Origin: Elusimicrobiota bacterium | GTDB taxonomy: Bacteria > CAYTYR01 > UBA6262 | DNA length: 35,629 nt | Direction: 5' to 3' | Assembly: GCA_003153935.1 (NCBI GenBank) | Contig: PMCA01000021.1 | Location: forward strand, 1 to 35,629 | In this document: positions 16,522-23,910 of the stretch, piece by piece | Numbering within the stretch: position 1 is the stretch's first letter | How the letters are laid out: each line of letters opens with the position of its first letter | The notes under the pieces: model-generated | What the model was told of the DNA's origin: nothing | Seen by the model: the letters and a program-made list of their open reading frames with translations, nothing else | Databases searched by the model: none | Position numbers and translations under genes: made by a program

Positions 16522-17453
16522 TTGAACCCCAGGGAGATGCGATGAGTATCGCCCAGCAGGCCATACGGCATCCAGGCGTAGTTCAGGTTGACGCCGGCTA
16601 CTTTAAAGCCCATGCCGGCGCTGACCCCGGTGAAATTCTCGATATCATTGATGTTGGCGGTATCATAACCGGCGCGGAAAGCGAAATTCTTGCTGACCCA
16701 GTATTCCAGGCCGACGTTCTCGCTCAGTTTATTGGTCTCTTTGGGCTGGTACTTGGCGTCGGCTGACATGCAGAAAATATCTTCGACAAATATATACAGG
16801 ATGCCGAATTTAAAGGTGACCGGCAGTGGATCCTTTTCCTTGACGAAGGTCACGCCCGGGCCCAAATTCTGCACCGCCAGGCCCAAGGACAGGTTCGGTT
16901 TAACTTTATAAATGGTGCCCAGGTCGACGGCGTAACCATTGGCGCTTTCCGCTTCGATCTTCTGCTGAAAAGCCTTGAGGTTGGCGCCCAGCGCGAACCG
17001 GCTGCCGAAATTGTGGGCGTAGGTCAGCATCACCAGGCTCTGGTTGCTGGAGAAGGTTCCTACCTTGGTGCCGGACAAATCAGTCTGGTCGATAATGCCG
17101 GAATTTAAATAAGCCAGGGCCACGCCAAAGTTGTCCTTTTGGCCGACCGGCTGGATGTACCCGACATAACCGTAAGTGATGCCCTGCAGGTAATCGATAT
17201 AGCTGGCAATGGCTTCTTTATTCTGGTTCCAGCCGATACCCGCCGGGTTGTATTGCGGACCATTGGCGTCATTAGCCAAGGCGGTATAGGCTCCGCCCAT
17301 GGCTACCGGCCGGGCGCCCGCGCCTAAACGCAGGAATTGCGCGCCGGTGGTGCCGGTCCCGGAAGCTAAGGAATAAGATGGCATGATGGTTACTAAACTA
17401 AGCGCCAGTTCGACTATTTTGAACATCATGGTAATTTTTCTTTTAATGATCAT
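16515..17453 (-). CDS. PorV/PorQ-family outer-membrane beta-barrel protein
   Basis: A 312-residue protein with an N-terminal signal peptide (to about residue 30). The mature N-terminus GAQFLRLGAGARPVAMGGAYTALANDANGPQYNPAG is the hallmark of the PorV/PorQ (UPF0164) family. The rest alternates in short amphipathic strands and ends in an aromatic-terminated strand (ISLGFKW), as outer-membrane barrels do. In Bacteroidetes, PorV (LptO) shuttles cargo from the type IX secretion translocon. Here the gene follows directly after a protease with a T9SS/FlgD-like C-terminal domain, so it may help that protease reach the surface. GAGGG upstream supports the start at 17453. No other T9SS component (SprA, PorU, gliding-motility proteins) is in the window. 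Confidence 0.85.
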   Translation of the reverse strand: MIIKRKITMMFKIVELALSLVTIMPSYSLASGTGTTGAQFLRLGAGARPVAMGGAYTALANDANGPQYNPAGIGWNQNKEAIASYIDYLQGITYGYVGYIQPVGQKDNFGVALAYLNSGIIDQTDLSGTKVGTFSSNQSLVMLTYAHNFGSRFALGANLKAFQQKIEAESANGYAVDLGTIYKVKPNLSLGLAVQNLGPGVTFVKEKDPLPVTFKFGILYIFVEDIFCMSADAKYQPKETNKLSENVGLEYWVSKNFAFRAGYDTANINDIENFTGVSAGMGFKVAGVNLNYAWMPYGLLGDTHRISLGFKW

Positions 17454-17462
17454 CGTACCCTC

Positions 17463-19946
17463 TTATTTTATTATGGCTAATTTCCCGGCTTTGTGTTTGC
17501 CGTCCGGGCTATTGACCAGGAATATATACAGGCCGCTGGCCGCTTTCTGGCCGCCGTCATTGCTCGCGTCCCAATCCACCTGGCCCTGGGCGCTATCGTC
17601 GCTGAGAGTGCGGACCAGCGCTCCGGTCAGGTCGTAGATCTTAATGGTAGATTCAGGTATCAGGTTGGTAAAGGTGATCTTGGTGTGACCCAAACCGCTG
17701 TTAGGCTTGTAGGGATTCGGGAACACTTTAACTTCGTCCAGGGTCTCCAGGGAACCGGCCATAGAGAACAAACGGAATACTTTGCCCTGGACCAGAGTGC
17801 TGCCGGGTATTTCTACAGAGACGTTTCTTTCGTCACGGTGCACTATCTGCTGGCCGGATACTTCTTGCCACATGGTCGTGCTTTCATCCAGGGTGTAGAT
17901 CTTCAGGTTGGATTCCTGCCAGCCAACGATGCCGGCGGGATAACTTAATTGGACGGTGACACAGCCATTCAGAACCTCATTGCTCCTGAATTCCATAACG
18001 GCGGAGGAGAGCTCTTCAACCGTGGCGGTCTTAATCTGGGCTAACAGCTTATTGTCAGCGGAGCTGACCATGTTGATCTTATTTTCGGCCGGCTGGGTGA
18101 TATTCAGTATCTTCTGGTCATTGGTGGGATCCTGGGGCAGAATGACTTTGGTCTGGTAATCAGAACCCCAGAATATGGTGTCGGGACCGTTGCTGGTCCT
18201 GACAATATTATGTACCGGATAAACCGGCTGCGTGGAAGACAAGGTACCGGCAGCGCTGGCTGATACGGAGGATATACGGCTGTTGGTGGAGTTCAGTGAA
18301 GCCACAACGGCTATGTAGTAGCCTTGGCCTTCAGCTAATCCGGAGATAACGCACTGGGTGGCTTGCGGATCGCTGACCGGGGAATTAATGCAAACCTGGA
18401 CCCCGTCATCGGTAATGCCGGTGAAAGGATGCAGGGCGTAATAGACGGCGTATCCTTTAATGGCGGCGCCGGAATTGGCGGGCCAGGTAACGGTCAGGCT
18501 GTCGCCGTCATCGCTCGGAGTATCAAAGGCGTTGAAATCGGCGATCTTGACCTCTTCGCTGGTATCCAGGGTAAGGGCCCGGGCCGCGTCCACTTCGCCA
18601 TAGCCGTAATAATCGTCTTTACCGGCCTGGCCCAGGTCGTTAGCGGACTTAATGATCGCGTCTTCAACTTGCAGATTGGTGAATTCGGAATCTTTGGCTA
18701 AAATGAGGGCAGCCAAACCGGAGACAAATGGGGTAGCCATGCTGGTGCCGCTGGCGCGATAATAATTCACGCCAACAATGTCAGCCTCGTTATGGCTCAT
18801 ATCCGTCCCTTTTGCACGAAGGGAAAGGATGTCCACGCCGGGGGCGGTGACATCCACTATTGCGCCATAATTGGAGAATGAGGCTTTTTGACCGTTGGCA
18901 TCACAAGCTGCCACGCAAATGGCATGGATGTAATTGCCGGGGAAGAACCTTCCAGCATCGGTGTTGTTGTTTCCGGCGGCTGCCACAATTACGCAATTAT
19001 GATTATAGGCGTAATCCAGAGCGTCTTGGATCAAAGCGGAGGTACCGTACCCACCCCAACTGATGTTGATCACTCTGGCGCCATGATCGGCCGCGTAAGC
19101 TATGGCGCGCGCTAAACTGGTAGAAGCCCCGTTGCCGCTGTCAGACAGGCCTTTCAGGGCCATTATCTTAACCTGCCAGCAGACTCCGGTTATACCCATG
19201 GCATTGTTGCCCACCGCGCCAATGATCCCGGCTACGTGGGTGCCATGTCCGTGCGTGTCCATAATATTGTTATTGTCATCTACAAAATTCCAGCCCATAT
19301 CGTCATTTTCTAAACCATCGAAGATACCGCTGGTATTGTGCCAGACATTGTCTATAATATCGGGATGAGTGTAATCCAGCCCGGTATCGATCACGGCTAC
19401 TATAATATCACTGCTGCCGCGGCTGACGTTCCAGGCCTTCTCCATTTGCATCGCCTGCAGGCCCCACTGGTCGGAATAAGCCTGGTTCCAGGTACCGGTT
19501 TCATTGAAAAACTGGTCATTGGGGGTGCTGGCAATGCCGTACTCGTAAACCGGCTCCGCGCTTTCCACAAAGCCGCTGTTCTGGTAGGCCTTGATAACCT
19601 GTTCTGGATCTTGATCTGCGGAGAGAGAAACGGTGAACCACTGAGAAAGCTCATTACTCTTCTGGAGATCCTGGGGGACTATCGCTTGACCTTGACCGCT
19701 GTTATGGGAGGCGGTACTGAAAACCTGGTGCATGGACTTGATTCCAAGCTGTTGGCTTACATTATTAATACCGGATGATACGAACTGAGCGCTTGAGCCG
19801 GTATTATCGTGCCTTACCTTGATCAGGATCTCCCCCGCTTTTCTCAGTGGCGCCATTTCCTGTGCCTGGACTATAGAAGGGCTCGGGCTGTTAACCAGTC
19901 CGCTGATGATCGCTATTACTATCAGGCCCTTCTTCATGCTGTCCAT
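17463..19946 (-). CDS. secreted subtilisin-like protease with FN3 and FlgD/T9SS-type C-terminal domain
   Basis: A protein of 827 residues, numbered from the ATG at 19946. A signal peptide covers about 1-28. A fervidolysin-like propeptide follows (35-140). The S8 catalytic domain (165-455) has the triad Asp187 (AVIDTGLD), His234 (HGHGTHVAG) and Ser402 (SGTSMATP), all intact. A fibronectin type III-like domain (about 470-570), a beta-rich linker and a C-terminal FlgD-Ig/type A sorting-like domain follow (VKVFPNPYKP ... IKIYDLTGALVRTL ... ASGLYIFLV). I prefer the ATG at 19946: it lies six bases after AAAGGGAG, whereas the TTG at 19952 directly abuts it. The gene is first in its operon and sits just after two riboswitch-terminator modules, so cyclic dinucleotide levels probably control it. 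It may cleave surface or adhesion proteins; the target is unknown. Confidence 0.93.
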   Translation of the reverse strand: MDSMKKGLIVIAIISGLVNSPSPSIVQAQEMAPLRKAGEILIKVRHDNTGSSAQFVSSGINNVSQQLGIKSMHQVFSTASHNSGQGQAIVPQDLQKSNELSQWFTVSLSADQDPEQVIKAYQNSGFVESAEPVYEYGIASTPNDQFFNETGTWNQAYSDQWGLQAMQMEKAWNVSRGSSDIIVAVIDTGLDYTHPDIIDNVWHNTSGIFDGLENDDMGWNFVDDNNNIMDTHGHGTHVAGIIGAVGNNAMGITGVCWQVKIMALKGLSDSGNGASTSLARAIAYAADHGARVINISWGGYGTSALIQDALDYAYNHNCVIVAAAGNNNTDAGRFFPGNYIHAICVAACDANGQKASFSNYGAIVDVTAPGVDILSLRAKGTDMSHNEADIVGVNYYRASGTSMATPFVSGLAALILAKDSEFTNLQVEDAIIKSANDLGQAGKDDYYGYGEVDAARALTLDTSEEVKIADFNAFDTPSDDGDSLTVTWPANSGAAIKGYAVYYALHPFTGITDDGVQVCINSPVSDPQATQCVISGLAEGQGYYIAVVASLNSTNSRISSVSASAAGTLSSTQPVYPVHNIVRTSNGPDTIFWGSDYQTKVILPQDPTNDQKILNITQPAENKINMVSSADNKLLAQIKTATVEELSSAVMEFRSNEVLNGCVTVQLSYPAGIVGWQESNLKIYTLDESTTMWQEVSGQQIVHRDERNVSVEIPGSTLVQGKVFRLFSMAGSLETLDEVKVFPNPYKPNSGLGHTKITFTNLIPESTIKIYDLTGALVRTLSDDSAQGQVDWDASNDGGQKAASGLYIFLVNSPDGKHKAGKLAIIK

Positions 19947-19962
19947 TGCCAACTCCCTTTCT

Positions 19963-20001
19963 AAAACAGAAAACCGAGCTTTCTTCGATCCGAAAGCCCG
20001 G
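19963..20001 (-). terminator. intrinsic terminator A of the proximal riboswitch
   Basis: On the minus strand CCGGGCTTTC pairs with GAAAGCTCGG across an eight-base loop (one G-U pair), followed by TTTTCTGTTTT. It ends three bases before the AAAGGGAG ribosome site of the protease gene. It is probably the expression platform of aptamer A. Confidence 0.82.
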
Positions 20002-20016
20002 GTGGCATGAACAAGG

Positions 20017-20035
20017 GAAGATTATGGTAATCTTC
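20017..20035 (-). promoter_or_regulatory. alternative hairpin overlapping the aptamer A P1 strand
   Basis: The minus strand reads GAAGATTA, CCA, TAATCTTC, a perfect 8-bp stem with a three-base loop. It contains the GATTAC strand that would otherwise close aptamer helix P1, so the two structures exclude each other. This is a plausible ligand-controlled switch element. Confidence 0.6.
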
Positions 20036-20130
20036 GGTAGCACGGCTGGCTTGGAGTAAGCTTGCGCTTATTGTTAGCCCCTTTGGCTTTGCGTCCCCCG
20101 CTTTCGCGGGGTTTGCCTTTTTCGGATCAC
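20027..20130 (-). promoter_or_regulatory. cyclic di-GMP-I (GEMM-I) riboswitch aptamer A, proximal
   Basis: The minus strand shows the GEMM-I core in order: AAAGGCAAACC, a P2 stem of CCCCGC and GCGGGG capped by a GAAA tetraloop, GGGACGCAAAGCC, then a P3 arm (GGGGCTAA ... TAAGC-GCAA-GCTTA ... GCCAGCC) and the closing CTACCGAA. P1 is formed by GTGATC (20130-20125) with GATTAC (20032-20027). The base before GCAAACC is G, the c-di-GMP form rather than the A found in the cGAMP-sensing subclass. Known members bind c-di-GMP and control motility, biofilm and surface-protein genes. This copy sits nearest the protease gene and is followed by terminator A. Whether ligand turns expression on or off cannot be decided by reading. 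Confidence 0.9.
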
Positions 20131-20181
20131 TATTCAGTTGTTAACTCGGTTTCCTCACTTTCTTGGTTTATCAGGTCCTTT

Positions 20182-20225
20182 AAAATACTAAAGCCGACCT
20201 GTCTATTAATATCCGACAGCTCGGC
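20182..20225 (-). terminator. intrinsic terminator B of the distal riboswitch
   Basis: The minus strand has an 11-base stem, GCCGAGCTGTC with GACAGGTCGGC, around an 11-base loop, followed by TTTAGTATTTT. It lies 18 bases after aptamer B and mirrors the position of terminator A after aptamer A. Confidence 0.8.
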
Positions 20226-20242
20226 TGGCATGCATAAGTCTT

Positions 20243-20342
20243 CATACTTCGGTAACTAGGCTGGCATCAATAAGCACGGCTTATTTTTAGCCCCTTTGGC
20301 TTTGCGTCCCCGGATTTCTCTGGGTTTGCGTTTTCGGATATG
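20243..20342 (-). promoter_or_regulatory. cyclic di-GMP-I-like (GEMM-I) riboswitch aptamer B, distal variant
   Basis: The same core as aptamer A is present: GCAAACC, a P2 arm with a GAAA loop (CCCAGA/TCCGGG, one A-C mismatch), GGGGACGCAAAGCC, AAGGGGCTAA, GCCAGCC and TTACCGAAG. P1 is CATAT with GTATG. The base immediately before GCAAACC is C, not the usual G. From memory of the V. cholerae Vc2 structure this is position G20, which contacts the ligand. It may bind another ligand, bind weakly, or be decaying. It is followed by terminator B and lies upstream of aptamer A on the same transcript. Confidence 0.82.
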
Positions 20343-20383
20343 TATTTAGTTGTCAAATGCAGACGTTCTTCAACTACCCCACT

Positions 20384-20415
20384 ATAATAAGTAGCACCGA
20401 TCCCCATTTTGTCAA
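20384..20415 (-). promoter_or_regulatory. candidate promoter of the riboswitch-led protease operon
   Basis: On the minus strand TTGACA (20415-20410) lies 20 bases before TATTAT (20389-20384), within TATTATAGT. The spacing is longer than ideal, but the boxes are good and no better site precedes aptamer B. It begins 22 bases beyond the tsaD stop codon. Confidence 0.55.
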
Positions 20416-20436
20416 GCGGTTTTTTCAGGGTTTTTT

Positions 20437-21447
20437 TCAGGCCAATTCCAGGTTGGGTTCAGCCTTAAATTCCAGCATTTCTCGACGGTATTTGGGCGAA
20501 CGGTTCCTGATCTTATAGTAGGCGGCACAGGCGATCATGGCCGCATTATCGGTGCACAGGACCAGGCTGGGGTAAAAAAGCTTCAGCCCGGTACCCCTGA
20601 TCTTTTCATCAAAAAGACGGCGCAGGGCTGAATTAGCGGCTACCCCGCCGGCTAATACCACTCTTTTTACTTTCAGCTTTTTGGCGGTTTGGAGGGTCTT
20701 GTTAACCAGGACCTCCACTACCGCCTGCTGAAAGCCCGCGGCTATATCTGCCGTCCGCTTAGCGCCTGATACCTGATGACCTGAGACATAATTGACTACT
20801 GAGGTTTTAAGACCGGAGAAACTGAAATCATAGGAACCTTCAAGATAGGGCCGGGGGAATTTTATGGCCGCGGGGTCACCCTGCCTGGCCAATTTGTCGA
20901 TGATCGGCCCTCCGGGATAGCCAAGCTTGAGCAGTTTCGCTACTTTATCGAAGGCTTCGCCGGCCGCGTCATCCCTGGTGCGTCCGAGTATCTTATATTT
21001 TTCGTGCCCCTGCTGCCAGACGAGCTCGGTATGGCCACCGGATACCACCAGTGCCAGGAACGGCGGCTTTAGTTCAGGATGTTCCAGGAAATTAGCGTAA
21101 ATATGGCCCTCGATATGGTTAACGGGAATCAGGGGTTTTTGATAGAGAGAGGCCAGCGTTTTGGCCGCCATAATGCCGACCAGCAGGGAACCTACCAATC
21201 CCGGGCCTTGGGTTACAGCCAGGACGTCGATCTTTTTCATATCCAGCCGGGCCAGGTCCAGGGCTTCCTGCACCACGAAATTGATATTCTGCAAATGATG
21301 GCGGGAAGCCAGTTCCGGCACCACACCGCCATACTTTTTGTGGATATTGATCTGAGAGGAGATAACGTTGGAGAGGAGTTTCCTGCCATCCTTCAATACA
21401 CTGGCGCTGGTCTCATCGCAGGAGGTTTCGATGGCTAAGATGTACAT
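20437..21447 (-). CDS. tsaD: tRNA N6-adenosine threonylcarbamoyltransferase
   Basis: A 336-residue protein, full length for TsaD. With TsaB and TsaE it transfers the threonylcarbamoyl group from TC-AMP to A37 of ANN-decoding tRNAs. Visible signatures are the N-terminal ILAIETSCDETS, the metal-binding NHIEGH (His111, His115), the nucleotide-fold motif VVSGGHTEL, DDAAGEAFDKVAKLL, FSFSGLKT and VVLAGGVAANSALR. It is the last gene of the long galT-to-tsaD run. A 115-base gap with a palindromic repeat separates it from the deacetylase gene, and it ends just before the promoter of the riboswitch operon. Identification is near certain. Confidence 0.98.
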   Translation of the reverse strand: MYILAIETSCDETSASVLKDGRKLLSNVISSQINIHKKYGGVVPELASRHHLQNINFVVQEALDLARLDMKKIDVLAVTQGPGLVGSLLVGIMAAKTLASLYQKPLIPVNHIEGHIYANFLEHPELKPPFLALVVSGGHTELVWQQGHEKYKILGRTRDDAAGEAFDKVAKLLKLGYPGGPIIDKLARQGDPAAIKFPRPYLEGSYDFSFSGLKTSVVNYVSGHQVSGAKRTADIAAGFQQAVVEVLVNKTLQTAKKLKVKRVVLAGGVAANSALRRLFDEKIRGTGLKLFYPSLVLCTDNAAMIACAAYYKIRNRSPKYRREMLEFKAEPNLELA

Positions 21448-21458
21448 AATATCCTTTT

Positions 21459-21558
21459 AGTTGCGAGTTACGAGTTAACGCGTTACGAGTTTAGGAATAA
21501 TTTGTTAATAAAAGCTTCATAACCTTAGCCCGTAACTCGAAACCCGAAACTCGTAACT
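21459..21558. repeat. palindromic GTTNCGA element, copy 3
   Basis: About 100 bases between the deacetylase gene and tsaD. Two inverted arms of about 36 bases made of GTTNCGA-like units enclose an AT-rich core with TTAATAAAA. The left arm ends in TTTAGG and the complement of the right arm ends in CTAAGG. The layout matches copy 2 at 7162-7256, 14 kb away in an unrelated operon. Confidence 0.78.
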
Positions 21559-21562
21559 GTTT

Positions 21563-22663
21563 TTATTCAGTTAACTGTGATACCGGTACTATTTCTATGC
21601 CCTTCGATTTAAATTCGGGTAGTTTTTCCTGCAGGGCAATTAAGGTTTGCTTTCTTTCGCAGTGCCCGATCGCCACTACCCGGCCGTTCTTGATCGCCAT
21701 TTCCTCAACCAGGTCCAACTGCTTTTTGATATAATCCAGGTCATTCTGGTTGTCCAGGAAAGCCTGGTTATAGGCCGCTCTCAGCCCAGCTTTCTTGGCG
21801 ACCCTATAAGCCACCGATTTAGTGCTGGTACGACTGTCCACGAACAGCAGATTATGTTCTTTCAGGATGCCGACGATCTCTTCCATCTTGGTTACATCTT
21901 CCGTCACTTTTGACCCCATGTGGTTGTTAACGCCGTCGGCATAGGGCACATCCCCGATATTCTTGAGCAGCATGGCCCTGGTCTCGGCCGGTGTCATCAG
22001 CACTAAAATAGCCCGCTTGCCGGGATCGTCTTTAGGATAGTCCAGCGGTTCCATCGGCTGGTGCAGCAGTACCTCGTAACCGGCTTTAGCCACCTCTTCG
22101 GCAATGACCTTGGTATAATGTTCGCCGGGCAAAATCGCAAAAGTCAGCGGTTCACGCAGAGCCAGCAGTTCCAATACTACCTTATTATCATAACCCAGGT
22201 CATCTATCAGAATAGCCACCCGGTATTTTTTCTGCGCGCTTTTGGCCCGCAGCAGTAAAGATTCCAGTATAACCTGGTTCAGTCCCGCTTTTAAACTCAG
22301 GGTTTTCTTGTCGGCCGAGATATTCAGGGAAATAACCTTGGCCCCTTTGGCGTTAACCGCCTGGGTCAGGGCCTTGGCCAGCGCCGGCAAATCGGTATCC
22401 TTAAGCAGCCGCACTTCCTTAGTGGTCTGTATCCATTTAACATTATTAAGTTTTTTCTCTTCGCGGAAAACTTTGATAATATCGGCGGTGCCGATGCCGC
22501 TGTTCACCAATATCTTGTCGATATCCTGGTCCAGCTGGACGCCTTTTTCCGTGTAATCAAGCAGCGGCGGATTTATATAGGTCAGGTACAAATAGTATCC
22601 GGCCAGCGCCAACAACAGGATAATTATAAGTGAACGGAAAAAACTCTTTACTGCCGAAGCCAT
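21563..22663 (-). CDS. divergent polysaccharide deacetylase family protein (YibQ/DUF610)
   Basis: A 366-residue protein anchored by an N-terminal membrane helix (about residues 10-28). A linker and a small domain (30-140) precede the divergent polysaccharide deacetylase domain (147-360). Motifs typical of that family are visible: VAILIDDLGYD, LTFAILPG, VLLHQPMEP, NNHMGS, LLFVDSRTS and a C-terminal VAIGHC. The family resembles NodB-type deacetylases, but its biochemical role is not settled. It follows ctpA by three bases. The order envC, ctpA, yibQ is a widely conserved cluster linked to cell-wall remodelling, which supports the assignment. Confidence 0.93.
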   Translation of the reverse strand: MASAVKSFFRSLIIILLLALAGYYLYLTYINPPLLDYTEKGVQLDQDIDKILVNSGIGTADIIKVFREEKKLNNVKWIQTTKEVRLLKDTDLPALAKALTQAVNAKGAKVISLNISADKKTLSLKAGLNQVILESLLLRAKSAQKKYRVAILIDDLGYDNKVVLELLALREPLTFAILPGEHYTKVIAEEVAKAGYEVLLHQPMEPLDYPKDDPGKRAILVLMTPAETRAMLLKNIGDVPYADGVNNHMGSKVTEDVTKMEEIVGILKEHNLLFVDSRTSTKSVAYRVAKKAGLRAAYNQAFLDNQNDLDYIKKQLDLVEEMAIKNGRVVAIGHCERKQTLIALQEKLPEFKSKGIEIVPVSQLTE

Positions 22664-22666
22664 ATT

Positions 22667-23875
22667 TTATCCTTTAACCGGCGGTTTTCCCGTTTTCAGG
22701 GTATCTATCGCTTTCTCTAATTGAAGATCTTTTACCGCTTTGTCGCCGGCTTTCAGGGGAATGCCGTCATTCTGCATCATCAGCTTAACTTCGTCTTCCT
22801 TGGTCATTTCCACCACCGTATCCGGAGTGATCCCGATCTCGTGGATGGAACGCCCGCTGGGCAGGTAGTACTTGGCGGTGGTCAAGCGCAGGCCGCAGCC
22901 GTCGCTCAAGGGGATGACCGTCTGCACGCTGCCCTTGCCCCAGGACTTGGTACCCATGATCACGCCGCGTTTGTAGTCCTGGATAACACCCGACAGGATC
23001 TCGCTGGCGCTGGCGCTGCCCTTGTTGATCAGCACCACGATGGGCCATTGGGCGTGCTTAAGTGTTTTGCCGGAACGGAATTCCTGGTTCATTTTCTTGT
23101 CCCGCCCTTTGATGGAAAGCAGCAATTTGCCGTCGCCGACAAATTGGGAACAAACGTCCAGGCAGGTGTTCAGCAGCCCGCCCGGATCATTGCGCAGGTC
23201 AATGATCAGCTTATTGGCCTTCTGCTTCTCCAGGTCCGTTAAGGCACTGTCCACGTCCGCGGCTGTTTTTTCGGTAAACTCATTTATCTTTAAATAGGCT
23301 ATATTGTCGGACAGCATTTTATATTTGACGCTGTCGATCTTGATGATATCACGCTCGATAGTGAAATCCAGCAGGTCCTTCTCGCCTTCGCGGTATACGG
23401 TGATGGTCACCGATGTACCCTTGGGCCCGCGCAGGCGCTTGACCGCCTCCAGTAAACTTAATCCCTTGGTTTCCTTGCCGTCGATCTTCACGATGCGGTC
23501 ACCGGGGAGCACGCCTTTACGGTAAGCGGGAGTGCCTTCGATCGGCGCCACGACGGTCAGTATCTCGTCCTTGATCTCTATCCGGATACCCAGGCCGCCG
23601 AATTCGCCTTCGGTCTCAACCTTGGTTTCCTTGTACATATCCGGTTCCATGAACTGGGAATACGGGTCCAATGACCGGGCCATGCCGGACAAAGCGCCAT
23701 AGATCAATTTTTTAGGCTCGACCTCTTCCACATAATTCGTTTGGATCAGGGACATGGTATCGGTGAACAGCTTAAGCTCGTCGTACATTTTCGTGGTGGT
23801 GCCGCTGAAGCTTAAAAAGCCGAACACGATGATAAACATGCTCATCAAAAGGTACTTGCTGCTGATTCTCTTCAT
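22667..23875 (-). CDS. ctpA: C-terminal processing peptidase, S41 family with PDZ domain
   Basis: A protein of 402 residues. An N-terminal membrane anchor or signal (8-24) is followed by a helical region, a PDZ domain (about 90-175, with GGLGIRIE and GVLPGDRIVKIDG) and the S41 protease core (185-355). The nucleophile is Ser289 in GSASASEI and the general base Lys314 in WGKGS. This 25-residue spacing is the same as in the D1 processing protease. It is exported and trims C-termini of envelope proteins, often cell-wall hydrolases. I chose the ATG at 23875: GGAGG lies five bases before it, and the ATG at 23887 overlaps that site. It sits between the envC-like and deacetylase genes. Confidence 0.95.
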   Translation of the reverse strand: MKRISSKYLLMSMFIIVFGFLSFSGTTTKMYDELKLFTDTMSLIQTNYVEEVEPKKLIYGALSGMARSLDPYSQFMEPDMYKETKVETEGEFGGLGIRIEIKDEILTVVAPIEGTPAYRKGVLPGDRIVKIDGKETKGLSLLEAVKRLRGPKGTSVTITVYREGEKDLLDFTIERDIIKIDSVKYKMLSDNIAYLKINEFTEKTAADVDSALTDLEKQKANKLIIDLRNDPGGLLNTCLDVCSQFVGDGKLLLSIKGRDKKMNQEFRSGKTLKHAQWPIVVLINKGSASASEILSGVIQDYKRGVIMGTKSWGKGSVQTVIPLSDGCGLRLTTAKYYLPSGRSIHEIGITPDTVVEMTKEDEVKLMMQNDGIPLKAGDKAVKDLQLEKAIDTLKTGKPPVKG

Positions 23876-23910
23876 TAAAACCTCCATTTCATATTAGAAA
23901 ACAGTTTTGT

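Larger units (their letters stand above)
19947..20436 (-). other. 490-base 5' leader holding promoter and two riboswitch-terminator modules
   Basis: The only gene-free stretch over 300 bases in the window. In transcription order it contains a candidate promoter (20415-20384), aptamer B (20342-20243), terminator B (20225-20182), a 50-base AT-rich spacer, aptamer A (20130-20027), terminator A (20001-19963), and the ribosome site of the protease gene (19960-19953). I find no open reading frame of note in it. Confidence 0.85.

Noticed and set aside
20193-20232. A possible third partial aptamer (ATGCCAGCCGAGC)
   Set aside because: It lacks GCAAACC and GACGCAAAGCC. It is better explained as the terminator 5' arm resembling the P3 strand.
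20351-20356. A second TTGACA box upstream of aptamer B
   Set aside because: A matching -10 box would fall inside the aptamer and no TATAAT-like sequence is there.
23873-23887. Start of ctpA at the ATG at 23887
   Set aside because: That codon overlaps the GGAGG ribosome site; the ATG at 23875 is correctly spaced.
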